From Clostridiaceae bacterium (GTDB taxonomy: Bacteria; Bacillota; Clostridia; Lachnospirales; Lachnospiraceae): a DNA stretch of 64,000 nucleotides. The translations under genes were made by a program, and so were the position numbers. Within the stretch, counting starts at the first letter, position 1; the number at the start of each line of letters is the position of its first letter. This document shows positions 56,940 to 64,000 of the stretch, in pieces. The notes under the pieces were generated by a model. That model was not told where the DNA came from. It saw nothing but the letters and a program-made list of their open reading frames with translations, and did no database searches. The DNA lies in the NCBI GenBank assembly GCA_902363735.1, contig CABJBA010000001.1, positions 1-64,000 on the forward strand, given 5' to 3'.

Positions 56940-57869
56940 ATGAAAATCAACCGAATCGGCGGAGTAATTGCAGCCGCCAGTAAAAAAGATGCTGAGCCCC
57001 TGCTCCAGATTGGAACAATTCCTATTATAAAACGAATTGTCATTTCCTTTCAGCAGGCAGGTATTTTTCCTATTGTAGTTGTAACCGGAACACAGGAAGA
57101 GGAAGTTAAATACCAGTTGTCCAGCTATGGGGTCATTTTTATTCCCAATGAAGACTGTGAGCAGCCGGAGCTTTTTGACTCGGTAAAAATAGGTCTTCAA
57201 TATCTGTCAGGGAAATGTGACCGGATTGTTTTTACACCGGTAAATGTTCCCATGTTTACTCCGGATACTTTAAATCACCTGTTGGCCTCAGAGGGCGATA
57301 TCATAGTTCCGTCCTGCAGAAACAGGGGCGGCCACCCTCTTGTTCTTTCTGAAGATATTGTTCCCCAGATCATTTCTTATTCAGGAAATGGAGGCTTAAG
57401 AGGCGCAATTTCTTCCATGGAAGACCGCCGTATCTTTGTTCCGGTAAATGACCCGGGAATCCATATGACTGTGCGGGACTGCAGTCAGTTGGAGGCCTGT
57501 CTGACAAAACATAACCAGGCCCTCTTGCATCCAACGGTCCAGTTAAGTCTTCAAAAGGAATCTGTCTTTTTCAATACCAGAATCAAGCTGTTGCTGTATC
57601 TCATACTGGATACTCACTCTGTCCGCAGCGCCTGCGACCGCATGGCCTTATCCTATGGCAAGGCCTGGGATATGCTGAATAAACTGGAAGCAGAGGCAGG
57701 TTATCCGATAGTGGAGCGAAAACACGGAGGCAGACGGGGAGGAAACACCACCCTGACCCCAAAGGGCCTTCAGTTTTTAATAAACTGGCTTCTTTTGGAA
57801 GATAAAGTCTTTCGATTTACTCAAAATGAATTTACTACTTTGTTTCACGATAGTGGAATTTTCACATAA
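56940..57869 (+). CDS. Fusion of a degenerate MobA-like nucleotidyltransferase domain and a ModE-type HTH
   Basis: A 309-residue protein. Residues 1 to about 195 resemble the MobA/MocA NTP-transferase fold (RIGGVIAAASKKDAEPLLQIG, TPVNVPMFTPDTL, GGHPLVLSEDI), but the catalytic LAAGxSxRMG loop is replaced by AAASKKDAEPL. Residues about 210-309 are a ModE-like winged helix (LLLYLILDTHSVRSACDRMALSYGKAWDMLNKLE and HGGRRGGNTTLTPKG). It is probably a regulator that senses a nucleotide or molybdopterin ligand and controls the molybdenum-hydroxylase genes. A Shine-Dalgarno-like AGGAGG lies 11 bases before the start. Confidence 0.85.
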   Translation: MKINRIGGVIAAASKKDAEPLLQIGTIPIIKRIVISFQQAGIFPIVVVTGTQEEEVKYQLSSYGVIFIPNEDCEQPELFDSVKIGLQYLSGKCDRIVFTPVNVPMFTPDTLNHLLASEGDIIVPSCRNRGGHPLVLSEDIVPQIISYSGNGGLRGAISSMEDRRIFVPVNDPGIHMTVRDCSQLEACLTKHNQALLHPTVQLSLQKESVFFNTRIKLLLYLILDTHSVRSACDRMALSYGKAWDMLNKLEAEAGYPIVERKHGGRRGGNTTLTPKGLQFLINWLLLEDKVFRFTQNEFTTLFHDSGIFT

Positions 57870-57906
57870 TGCAAGTACCTGTCAGAAAGAATTTGAAACA
57901 TTTCTA

Positions 57907-57964
57907 CACCCCTTTTATAATAACACTAGGAAACATAGATAATAGTGTCATTATAAAAGGGGTG
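57907..57964. promoter_or_regulatory. Near-perfect 22-bp inverted repeat covering the mocA ribosome-binding site
   Basis: Arms 57907-57928 and 57943-57964 match at 21 of 22 positions with a 14-base loop. The 3' arm contains AAAGGGGTG, the ribosome-binding site of mocA, so folding would block translation. It could also be an operator for the ModE-type fusion protein or a partial terminator. Confidence 0.75.
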
Positions 57965-57970
57965 ATTTTT

Positions 57971-58594
57971 ATGCGAAAAGCCAGTTCTGTCTGCGGTCTT
58001 ATACTGGCTGCAGGCTTATCCAGCCGCATGGGGGAGTTTAAACCACTGATGCCTTTTAAGGGGAAAACCTTGATTGAAAACACGGTTGACAGTCTGCTGT
58101 CAGCAGGAGTAGATCAGGTCGTGGTTGTCCTTGGATACCGGGGAGAAGACATTGAATCTGTCCTTCGCCTTCGATATGGAAAAGAAATTATTTATACCCG
58201 CAATCACAACTATGAGACAACCGATATGCTGGCCTCCATTAAATGTGGTATTGAGGCCATGCCACACTGCAGATCTTTTTTTCTGCTTCCGGGGGATATG
58301 CCGGTTGTGAAAAAAAGCACATTTGCAAAACTGATGAACAGCCGCCCTGCCGGCCGCCCTGCTGTTCTCTTTCCCACCCTGGAAGGATACCGGAAGCACC
58401 CGCCTTTAATTGATTCCAGCTTTCGGGATGTTATTTTGAATTTCAGTGGGGAAGGCGGCTTAAGGCAGATCTGGAAGCAGCAGGAAGATTGCATCATTCA
58501 TGTGCCGGTGGATGACGAAGGAGTTTGGATGGATCTGGATACCAGAGAAGATTATGAAGTCTGTATCAGCCGGTTTTGCCCGGCCGAAATATAA
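57971..58594 (+). CDS. MocA-like molybdenum cofactor nucleotidyltransferase
   Basis: A 207-residue nucleotidyltransferase. The signature LILAAGLSSRMGEFKPLMPF is intact (about 10-29), as are the metal-binding segment LLPGDMPVV near 105 and a C-terminal WMDLDTREDYE. MocA adds CMP to molybdopterin to give the cofactor used by xanthine dehydrogenase-type enzymes; YgfJ of E. coli is similar. The start ATGCGAAAAG follows AAGGGGTG by about six bases. It lies just before the hydroxylase structural genes it would serve. Confidence 0.88.
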   Translation: MRKASSVCGLILAAGLSSRMGEFKPLMPFKGKTLIENTVDSLLSAGVDQVVVVLGYRGEDIESVLRLRYGKEIIYTRNHNYETTDMLASIKCGIEAMPHCRSFFLLPGDMPVVKKSTFAKLMNSRPAGRPAVLFPTLEGYRKHPPLIDSSFRDVILNFSGEGGLRQIWKQQEDCIIHVPVDDEGVWMDLDTREDYEVCISRFCPAEI

Positions 58595-58610
58595 AAGGAG
58601 GAAATGCAAA

Positions 58611-60737
58611 ATGGAACATATCAGCCAGTCAGTAGTAAAAAAAGACCATGAACCAAAGATGAGCGGCCGCTCTGTTTATGTAGGCGACTACGACAATAAC
58701 GGGGTTCTGGTAGGAAAGATGCTTCGTTCCACCCTGGCATATGCAAGGCTTTTGGCCGTACATGTGCCTCAACTTCCCGACGGCTATTTCTACGTCGATC
58801 AGTCCGATGTTCCCGGGGACAACAACGTAAACATCGTAATGGATGACACTCCTGTCTATGCCAGGGAAACCGTAGAATACATAGGCGAACCCATAGGAAT
58901 GGTAGTTGGACCTGAGGAATCTGAGGTAGACCGGATTCTGTCTGAAATCCAGGTCGATTATGAAGAGCTGGAGCCTGTCCTGGACATCCGCAAATCAGAA
59001 ACAGTATTCTTTGATTATGAATTCGGCAAAGGAGATATGGAAAAAGCCTTCGCTGAAGCTGACAAAATTTACGAAGAGGAATTTAACACCGGTTACCAGG
59101 AGCAGGCCTATTTAGAACCTCAGGGCTTAATAGCGGAACCTGAGGAAAACGGCCGGATGTTTGTCCACGGCTCTCTCCAATGCCCTTATTATGTTCACGG
59201 TGCCGTCATTCGGGCCCTTGGATGCAGTCCGGACCAGGTCCATATTAAACAGGATGTAACCGGTGGCGGCTTTGGTGGCAAAGAAGCATTTCCGTCTGTT
59301 CTGGGATGTCAGGTAGCCGTAGCCGCTAAAAAAGCAAATGCGCCTGTACGCTGTATCTTTGACCGCCGGGAGGATTTAGAATTCAGTTCCAAGCGTCATC
59401 CTTCTCTCTGCAAATACAAGGTAGCTGTCAAAGATGGAAAAGTAACTGCCATGGATATTGATGTGAAGTTTAACAGCGGTGCTTACACTACCCTTTCTGC
59501 AGTAGTGCTTCAACGGGGAATCATCTGCTCCAGCGGAATCTATGACGTAGAAAACCTTCAGGTAAGAGGCAGGGCTTTAAAGACCAACACAACTCCAACA
59601 GGAGCTTACCGCGGCTTTGGCGCTCCTCAGACATTTTTTGCTGTAGAGATGATGATGGCTCATATTGCCATGGACCTCGGAATAGACAGTCTGGAATTTA
59701 AGGAAAAACACCTTGTCAAGCAGGGGGACTCCACTTCCACCTCCGGCAGATATCATTTCCCTGTGCCCATTCCTGACATGATCCAGAAAATTGACGTGGC
59801 CTGTGATTTCCGCAAAAAGCGCCTGGAATATACCAAGCCGCAGACAGGCCGCTACCGCAGGGGGATCGGCATTTCCATGCATTTCCATGGAGCAGGCTTT
59901 ACCGGCTCCGGTGAACGGGATCACATCAAGGCAGTTTGCAAACTGCACAAGTATCCTGACGGCACCGTAGAGGTTCTGGCTTCCAACGCAGAAATCGGCC
60001 AGGGACTCCGCACAACCTTTCCAAAGATCGTTGCCAGAGAGTTAAACCTGCCTCTGGAAAAGGTCTATTATGATCAGCCGGATACGGCAAGGGTTCCTGA
60101 CTCAGGCCCAACCGTTGCCTCCCGTTCCCTGATGGTCGTTGGAGAGCTTCTCCGCCGCTGTGCCATCAAACTCCGTACAGAATGGAAAGATGGGGAAGAT
60201 CAGATTGTAGAAGAACGTTTCAAAGAGCCTGATTTTGTTATTCCCTTCTATCTGGATAAATTCCAGGGCGATGCCTATCCTACCTATGCCTGGGGAGTCA
60301 GTGCCATTGAGGTAGAAGTGGACACCTATACCGGACTGACGGAGATTCTTGGAGCATACGGCTGCTTTGATGTTGGAACACCCATTGATTATAACATTGT
60401 CATCGGGCAGATGGAGGGAGGCTTCCTCCAGGGAATCGGCTACGCTTCAACCGAATTTATGGATTATGACCAGAAAGGAAGAATACGCAACAACTCTTTC
60501 TCTGATTATTTAATTCCCACTTCCGCCGATGTAGCCAACTTAACATGCATGCTGCATGTGGAAAAATATCCCGGCGGACCTTATGGGGCCAAAGGTGCCG
60601 GAGAACTTCCTCTGGTAGGAGCTCCAGGAGCTTATGTGGAAGCTGTAGAACAGGCCCTGGGCCATGGGCTGAAACTAAGTCATGCTCCATTTACAGCAGA
60701 GGATACCATAAAAGTGATTATGAAGGAGGGTTTATAA
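58611..60737 (+). CDS. Molybdenum hydroxylase large subunit (xanthine dehydrogenase family)
   Basis: A 708-residue molybdopterin-binding subunit. It shows the N-terminal Ald_Xan_dh_C domain (GDYDNNGVLVGKMLRSTLAYARL), then VTGGGFGGKEAF, GAYRGFGAPQ and near the end GAKGAGELPLVG with the catalytic Glu. It lacks iron-sulfur and FAD domains, which are encoded by the next two genes, so the enzyme is an L-M-S heterotrimer. The start at 58611 has AGGAGG eight bases upstream. Substrate could be a purine, nicotinate or another N-heterocycle. Confidence 0.92.
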   Translation: MEHISQSVVKKDHEPKMSGRSVYVGDYDNNGVLVGKMLRSTLAYARLLAVHVPQLPDGYFYVDQSDVPGDNNVNIVMDDTPVYARETVEYIGEPIGMVVGPEESEVDRILSEIQVDYEELEPVLDIRKSETVFFDYEFGKGDMEKAFAEADKIYEEEFNTGYQEQAYLEPQGLIAEPEENGRMFVHGSLQCPYYVHGAVIRALGCSPDQVHIKQDVTGGGFGGKEAFPSVLGCQVAVAAKKANAPVRCIFDRREDLEFSSKRHPSLCKYKVAVKDGKVTAMDIDVKFNSGAYTTLSAVVLQRGIICSSGIYDVENLQVRGRALKTNTTPTGAYRGFGAPQTFFAVEMMMAHIAMDLGIDSLEFKEKHLVKQGDSTSTSGRYHFPVPIPDMIQKIDVACDFRKKRLEYTKPQTGRYRRGIGISMHFHGAGFTGSGERDHIKAVCKLHKYPDGTVEVLASNAEIGQGLRTTFPKIVARELNLPLEKVYYDQPDTARVPDSGPTVASRSLMVVGELLRRCAIKLRTEWKDGEDQIVEERFKEPDFVIPFYLDKFQGDAYPTYAWGVSAIEVEVDTYTGLTEILGAYGCFDVGTPIDYNIVIGQMEGGFLQGIGYASTEFMDYDQKGRIRNNSFSDYLIPTSADVANLTCMLHVEKYPGGPYGAKGAGELPLVGAPGAYVEAVEQALGHGLKLSHAPFTAEDTIKVIMKEGL

Positions 60738-61210
60738 TGGAAGGAATCAATTTTCTGTTAAATGGCACTGAAACTGTTTATCATGGCAGTGCAGCCGACC
60801 GTCTTCTGGACGTTTTAAGAGATACATGTCATGCCATCAGCGTCAAATGCGGCTGTAAGGAAGGGGAATGCGGTGCCTGTTCCGTTCTGATGGACGGGAT
60901 GCTGGTTAATTCCTGCTGTGTGGCCATGGGGGCTGCAGAAGGATCTGCTATTGTCACTATGGAAGGTTTTCGTGAAACAGAGCGCTTTGCCGTGCTGGAT
61001 AAGGCTTTCGCCTCCATGTCAGCGGTTCAATGCGGCTTCTGTATTCCAGGCATGGTTCTGGCTGCCGAGGCTCTCTTAAGCAAGATACCACACCCAACGG
61101 ACAGTGAAATAAGAGAAGGACTTTCCGGCAACTTATGCCGCTGCACCGGCTACAACGCCATTGTAAAGGCAGTTCATATTGCTGCAGAGGAGGGAAATGG
61201 ATTATGGTAA
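60737..61210 (+). CDS. Molybdenum hydroxylase small [2Fe-2S] subunit
   Basis: A 157-residue iron-sulfur protein. The plant-type cluster motif CGCKEGECGACSVLMDG with a later Cys is near residues 38-60, and the second cluster motif CGFCIPGM ... NLCRCTGY is near 97-137. It transfers electrons from the molybdenum centre to FAD. Its ATG overlaps the stop of the large-subunit gene (TAATG), showing translational coupling. Confidence 0.95.
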   Translation: MEGINFLLNGTETVYHGSAADRLLDVLRDTCHAISVKCGCKEGECGACSVLMDGMLVNSCCVAMGAAEGSAIVTMEGFRETERFAVLDKAFASMSAVQCGFCIPGMVLAAEALLSKIPHPTDSEIREGLSGNLCRCTGYNAIVKAVHIAAEEGNGLW

Positions 61211-62022
61211 ACGGCTACAGACCAACTTCCTTACAGGAAGCTTTGGAAATAAAAAACCGCGTTGATGCAGTTCCCTATGCAGGCGGAACAGACCTTATGG
61301 TTGAAAACAGAAAAGATGTCTCCTATCTGTTTTTAAATGGATTGGAAGAATTAAAGCAGATCAGGGAAGAGGCTGATCATATATCCATCGGGCCTTGTGT
61401 TACTTTTACCCAGGCTCTGGAATCCGACTTCATTCATCCCCTGATGAAAGAAGCTGTATCCAGAATTGCTGCCCCTGCCATCCGCAACACCGGAACCTTT
61501 GGCGGCAATATTGGCAATGGCTCAGCTAAAGCTGATTCTGTTCTGATCCTCTATGTCTGCGATGCAAAGCTGCGCCTTGCCTCTACAGAGGGGGAGCGGA
61601 TCGTTGACATTGACAATTTTTATAAAGGCAGGAAAAAACTGGGTTTAAAACCAGAGGAATTAATTGTGGAAATCCTGGTTCCCAAAAAAGGACTGGACAA
61701 TTATTACTACAAAAAAGTAGGAGGCAGGAATGCTCTCGCCATCTCTCGCGTTGCCTTTGCAGGGCTGATCTCCATAAAGGATGGACGGATTGAAAGCCTT
61801 GCGGCTGTATTTGGAGCCGTATCTGACACAGTCCTCCGTTTTAAAGATCTGGAAGCCATGATAACGGGAAAAACCATCGAAGAAGCCAGAGCTGTAAAAG
61901 AAAAATTCCTGGCCGCATACGAGGAACGCATGATATTGACCAGAGGACGGGTCTCCGCAGAATACCGGAAAACTGTTTGCATGAACCTGCTTAAGGATTT
62001 TTTAGAAGAAAAAGGGATTTAA
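61204..62022 (+). CDS. Molybdenum hydroxylase FAD-binding medium subunit
   Basis: A 272-residue CO-dehydrogenase-type flavin subunit. FAD-binding segments are PYAGGTDLMVENR (about 23-35) and NTGTFGGNIGNGSAKADS (about 97-114). It accepts electrons from the iron-sulfur subunit and passes them to NAD or another carrier. It overlaps the small-subunit gene by seven bases. The C-terminal domain ends with KTVCMNLLKDFLEEK. Confidence 0.94.
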   Translation: MVNGYRPTSLQEALEIKNRVDAVPYAGGTDLMVENRKDVSYLFLNGLEELKQIREEADHISIGPCVTFTQALESDFIHPLMKEAVSRIAAPAIRNTGTFGGNIGNGSAKADSVLILYVCDAKLRLASTEGERIVDIDNFYKGRKKLGLKPEELIVEILVPKKGLDNYYYKKVGGRNALAISRVAFAGLISIKDGRIESLAAVFGAVSDTVLRFKDLEAMITGKTIEEARAVKEKFLAAYEERMILTRGRVSAEYRKTVCMNLLKDFLEEKGI

Positions 62023-62038
62023 CTGAAAGGAGCCAGAT

Positions 62039-64000
62039 ATGTACATACTTCATATCAATGGAAAAGACTACGAAACACCCCATGACAAAAAACTGATGCG
62101 CTTCCTGAGGGATGACTTGCAGCTGACAGGCACAAAGGATGGATGCAGCGAGGGAGCCTGCGGAACCTGTACGGTTCTAATTGACGGAAAAAAGGTAAAG
62201 GCCTGCGTTCCCAAGATCAGTACATTGGTAGGAAAAGATATTGTTACAATCGAAGGAGTCAGCCCTGAGGAAATGGAAGTCTATGAGCACTGTTTTGCAG
62301 ATGCCGGAGCCGTTCAATGCGGCTTCTGTATTCCCGGCATGATTTTATCTGCCAAAAGCCTTCTGGACACCAATTTAGAACCAACACGGGCAGAAGTAAA
62401 GAAAGCCATACGCGGAAATTTATGCCGTTGTACGGGTTATAAGAAAATTGAAGATGCCATTCTTTTGGCTGCTGACTTTTTCAGGGAACAACTGGAAATT
62501 CCCCTCCCCCCTTCTACCCTGCGTATGAACGAACATTTCAAACGCATTGATGCCGGGGAAAAAGTTAACGGAACCGGAATTTTTACAGATGACCTTTACC
62601 TGCCCGGCATGCTTTATGCAAAATGTCTTTATTCCAAATATCCCAGGGCGCTGATCAACCGGATCGACGTATCAAAGGCTCTGGAGCATCCGGACTGTGT
62701 GGAAATCCTGACCAAAAAGGATGTGCCCTGCAACAAAATCGGCCATATCAAGCAGGACTGGGATGTCCTTATGGGCGAAGGCGATATCACTTGTTATGTG
62801 GGAAATGCCCTGGCAGTGGTTGCAACAAACCGTATGGAATCCCTGGAAGAGATTCTCTCTCTCATTGAAGTGGATTATACAGAGCTTGTCCCTCTTACAA
62901 GTCCCTATGAGGCTTTAAAGGGAGACGCCCCTCTCATACATGAAGATGGAAATATCATGAGCCGGGCCAATCTGGTACGGGGCAACGCAGATGAAGCCAT
63001 AAAAAATTCAAAACATGTAGTTACAAGAAAATATAAAACCTCCTGGCAGGAGCATGGATTTATGGAGCCTGAATGCTGTGTGGCTCTTCCGGAAGGGGAA
63101 GACGGACTTCTTGTTTACACCACCAGCCAGTCTGTCTATGACGTTCAAAGAGAGTGCGCCCAGATGCTTCAGATTCCAAAGGAAAAGGTCCATTGCCACG
63201 CTCCTTTAGTAGGCGGCGGTTTTGGCGGCAAGGAGGATATGTCAGTACAGCAGTATGCTTCTTTGATGGCCTGGTACACCAAAAAGCCTGTCAAAGTGAA
63301 ATACAGCCGTCAGGAATCCTTGAATTACCATGTAAAGCGCCACCCCATGGAAATGGAATTCACTACTGCCTGTGATGAAAACGGCCGTTTAACCGCCATG
63401 AAGGGGGTTATCATTGCCGACACCGGCGCATACGCATCCTTAGGAGGCCCTGTGCTCCACCGTGCCTGTACCCATGCAGCCGGACCTTACAATTACCAGA
63501 ATATTGATATTTTCGGCATGTCCGTTTATACCAACAATGTGGTTTCCGGCGCTTACCGCGGCTTTGGTGTAACCCAAAGCTGTTATGCAACGGAAATGAA
63601 TATTAATCTGCTGGCAGAAATGGCTGGACTTGATCCATGGGAATTCCGCCGCCGCAACGCCATTAAGCCGGGAGACGTACTTCCAAACGGCCAGACCGCT
63701 GATCTTAATACCAATATGGAAGCATGTCTTGATGCAGTAAAAGATATTTATTATTCCAATCCTTATGCCGGCATTGCCTGCGGCTTTAAAAATGCAGGAA
63801 CCGGCATGGGTAAGATGGATGTGGGCCGCGTCCTCTTGTCTGTAGAACAGGGAAAAATACACATCCGCACCTCTGCTTCCTGTATGGGCCAGGGAATCGG
63901 GCAAATGGTTTTAACAGAAATTTGTCATGTAACAGGACTTAATCCTGCGCTCTTTGTCTTTGAACACGCAGATACCATACGTACTCCAAACTCCGGAACG
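62039..64000 (+). CDS. Fused [2Fe-2S]-molybdenum hydroxylase (Se-dependent xanthine dehydrogenase-like), cut by the window end
   Basis: At least 654 codons with no stop before the window ends; related proteins have about 850 residues. The ATG at 62039 has AAAGGAG about eight bases upstream. Residues 1-150 are an iron-sulfur domain (CSEGACGTCTVL, CGFCIPGM, NLCRCTGY), and from about 160 the molybdenum domain begins (GTGIFTDDLYLPGMLYA), with VGGGFGGKEDM and SGAYRGFGVTQ. This fused layout matches the family called selenium-dependent xanthine dehydrogenase in clostridia. Selenium use cannot be judged because the labile Se is not encoded. It is in the same operon as the split enzyme and may share its FAD subunit. 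Confidence 0.9.
   Translation, partial: MYILHINGKDYETPHDKKLMRFLRDDLQLTGTKDGCSEGACGTCTVLIDGKKVKACVPKISTLVGKDIVTIEGVSPEEMEVYEHCFADAGAVQCGFCIPGMILSAKSLLDTNLEPTRAEVKKAIRGNLCRCTGYKKIEDAILLAADFFREQLEIPLPPSTLRMNEHFKRIDAGEKVNGTGIFTDDLYLPGMLYAKCLYSKYPRALINRIDVSKALEHPDCVEILTKKDVPCNKIGHIKQDWDVLMGEGDITCYVGNALAVVATNRMESLEEILSLIEVDYTELVPLTSPYEALKGDAPLIHEDGNIMSRANLVRGNADEAIKNSKHVVTRKYKTSWQEHGFMEPECCVALPEGEDGLLVYTTSQSVYDVQRECAQMLQIPKEKVHCHAPLVGGGFGGKEDMSVQQYASLMAWYTKKPVKVKYSRQESLNYHVKRHPMEMEFTTACDENGRLTAMKGVIIADTGAYASLGGPVLHRACTHAAGPYNYQNIDIFGMSVYTNNVVSGAYRGFGVTQSCYATEMNINLLAEMAGLDPWEFRRRNAIKPGDVLPNGQTADLNTNMEACLDAVKDIYYSNPYAGIACGFKNAGTGMGKMDVGRVLLSVEQGKIHIRTSASCMGQGIGQMVLTEICHVTGLNPALFVFEHADTIRTPNSGT

Noticed and set aside
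60545..61210. Apparent frameshift or fusion between molybdenum hydroxylase subunits
   Set aside because: The overlapping frames are explained by TAATG and seven-base overlaps with proper starts at 60737 and 61204; all motifs are intact.
62039..64000. In-frame UGA selenocysteine in the fused hydroxylase
   Set aside because: No in-frame TGA was found in the part read, and in this family selenium is a labile cofactor rather than selenocysteine.

Overview
The window looks like a chromosome segment of an anaerobic, saccharolytic Firmicute of the Lachnospiraceae / Clostridium cluster XIVa type. The evidence is the strong AGGAGG ribosome-binding sites, a T-box in front of thrS, an infC-rpmI-rplT operon with an attenuated leader, YesM/YesN-type two-component systems next to sugar ABC transporters, a TRAP transporter and a clostridial molybdenum-hydroxylase cluster. 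The genus is inferred from gene content only. No rRNA, CRISPR array, prophage or intact insertion sequence was seen.

Layout. 1-2.4 kb: a flavodoxin-like reductase, a tRNA-Leu(CAG), a REC-GGDEF protein and a decayed tRNA-Leu copy. 2.4-12.3 kb, minus strand: a sugar operon with an AraC-type response regulator, lipoprotein binding protein, ABC ATPase, two permeases, a histidine kinase and a membrane-anchored protein made of two fused sugar-binding domains. 12.3-12.8 kb: three tRNA-Leu genes, two on the minus strand and one divergent. 13.2-20.3 kb: a complete F-type ATP synthase operon (atpZ-like, I, B, E, F, H, A, G, D, C) whose c subunit carries the sodium-binding signature. 20.3-21.0 kb: non-coding, with a terminator and a possible gene remnant. 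21.0-26.6 kb: a TRAP transporter, an M29/NicX-like metalloenzyme and a RidA protein, with a divergent LysR regulator. 26.7-28.6 kb: tRNA-Asn, a small Cys/Asn-rich protein and the infC-rpmI-rplT operon with its leader; infC appears to start at AUU.

28.7-41.9 kb, minus strand: an L-arabinose regulon, araA-araB-araD-araR followed by a response regulator, a histidine kinase and an ABC transporter of the same subfamily as the first one. 42.0-47.0 kb: a DUF1540 protein, thrS with T-box, an AEC transporter, and ilvE with a duplicated 42-bp element in its leader. 47.0-56.7 kb: formamidase, a galactarate-dehydratase-like enzyme with divergent LysR, a LarA-like nickel-pincer racemase/epimerase, a DUF1667 protein, two flavoproteins and a GntP-family permease, which together suggest hydroxy-acid or sugar-acid catabolism. 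56.9-64.0 kb, plus strand: a fusion of a degenerate MobA-like domain with a ModE-type DNA-binding domain, a MocA-like cytidylyltransferase, a three-subunit molybdenum hydroxylase and a second, fused hydroxylase cut off by the window end.

The points most worth following are the tandem binding-domain sensor in the first sugar operon, the LarA/flavoprotein/GntP module, the MobA-ModE fusion with a hairpin that hides the mocA ribosome-binding site, the RidA-NicX-TRAP operon, the sodium-type ATP synthase, and the tRNA-Leu units that share a leader hairpin.
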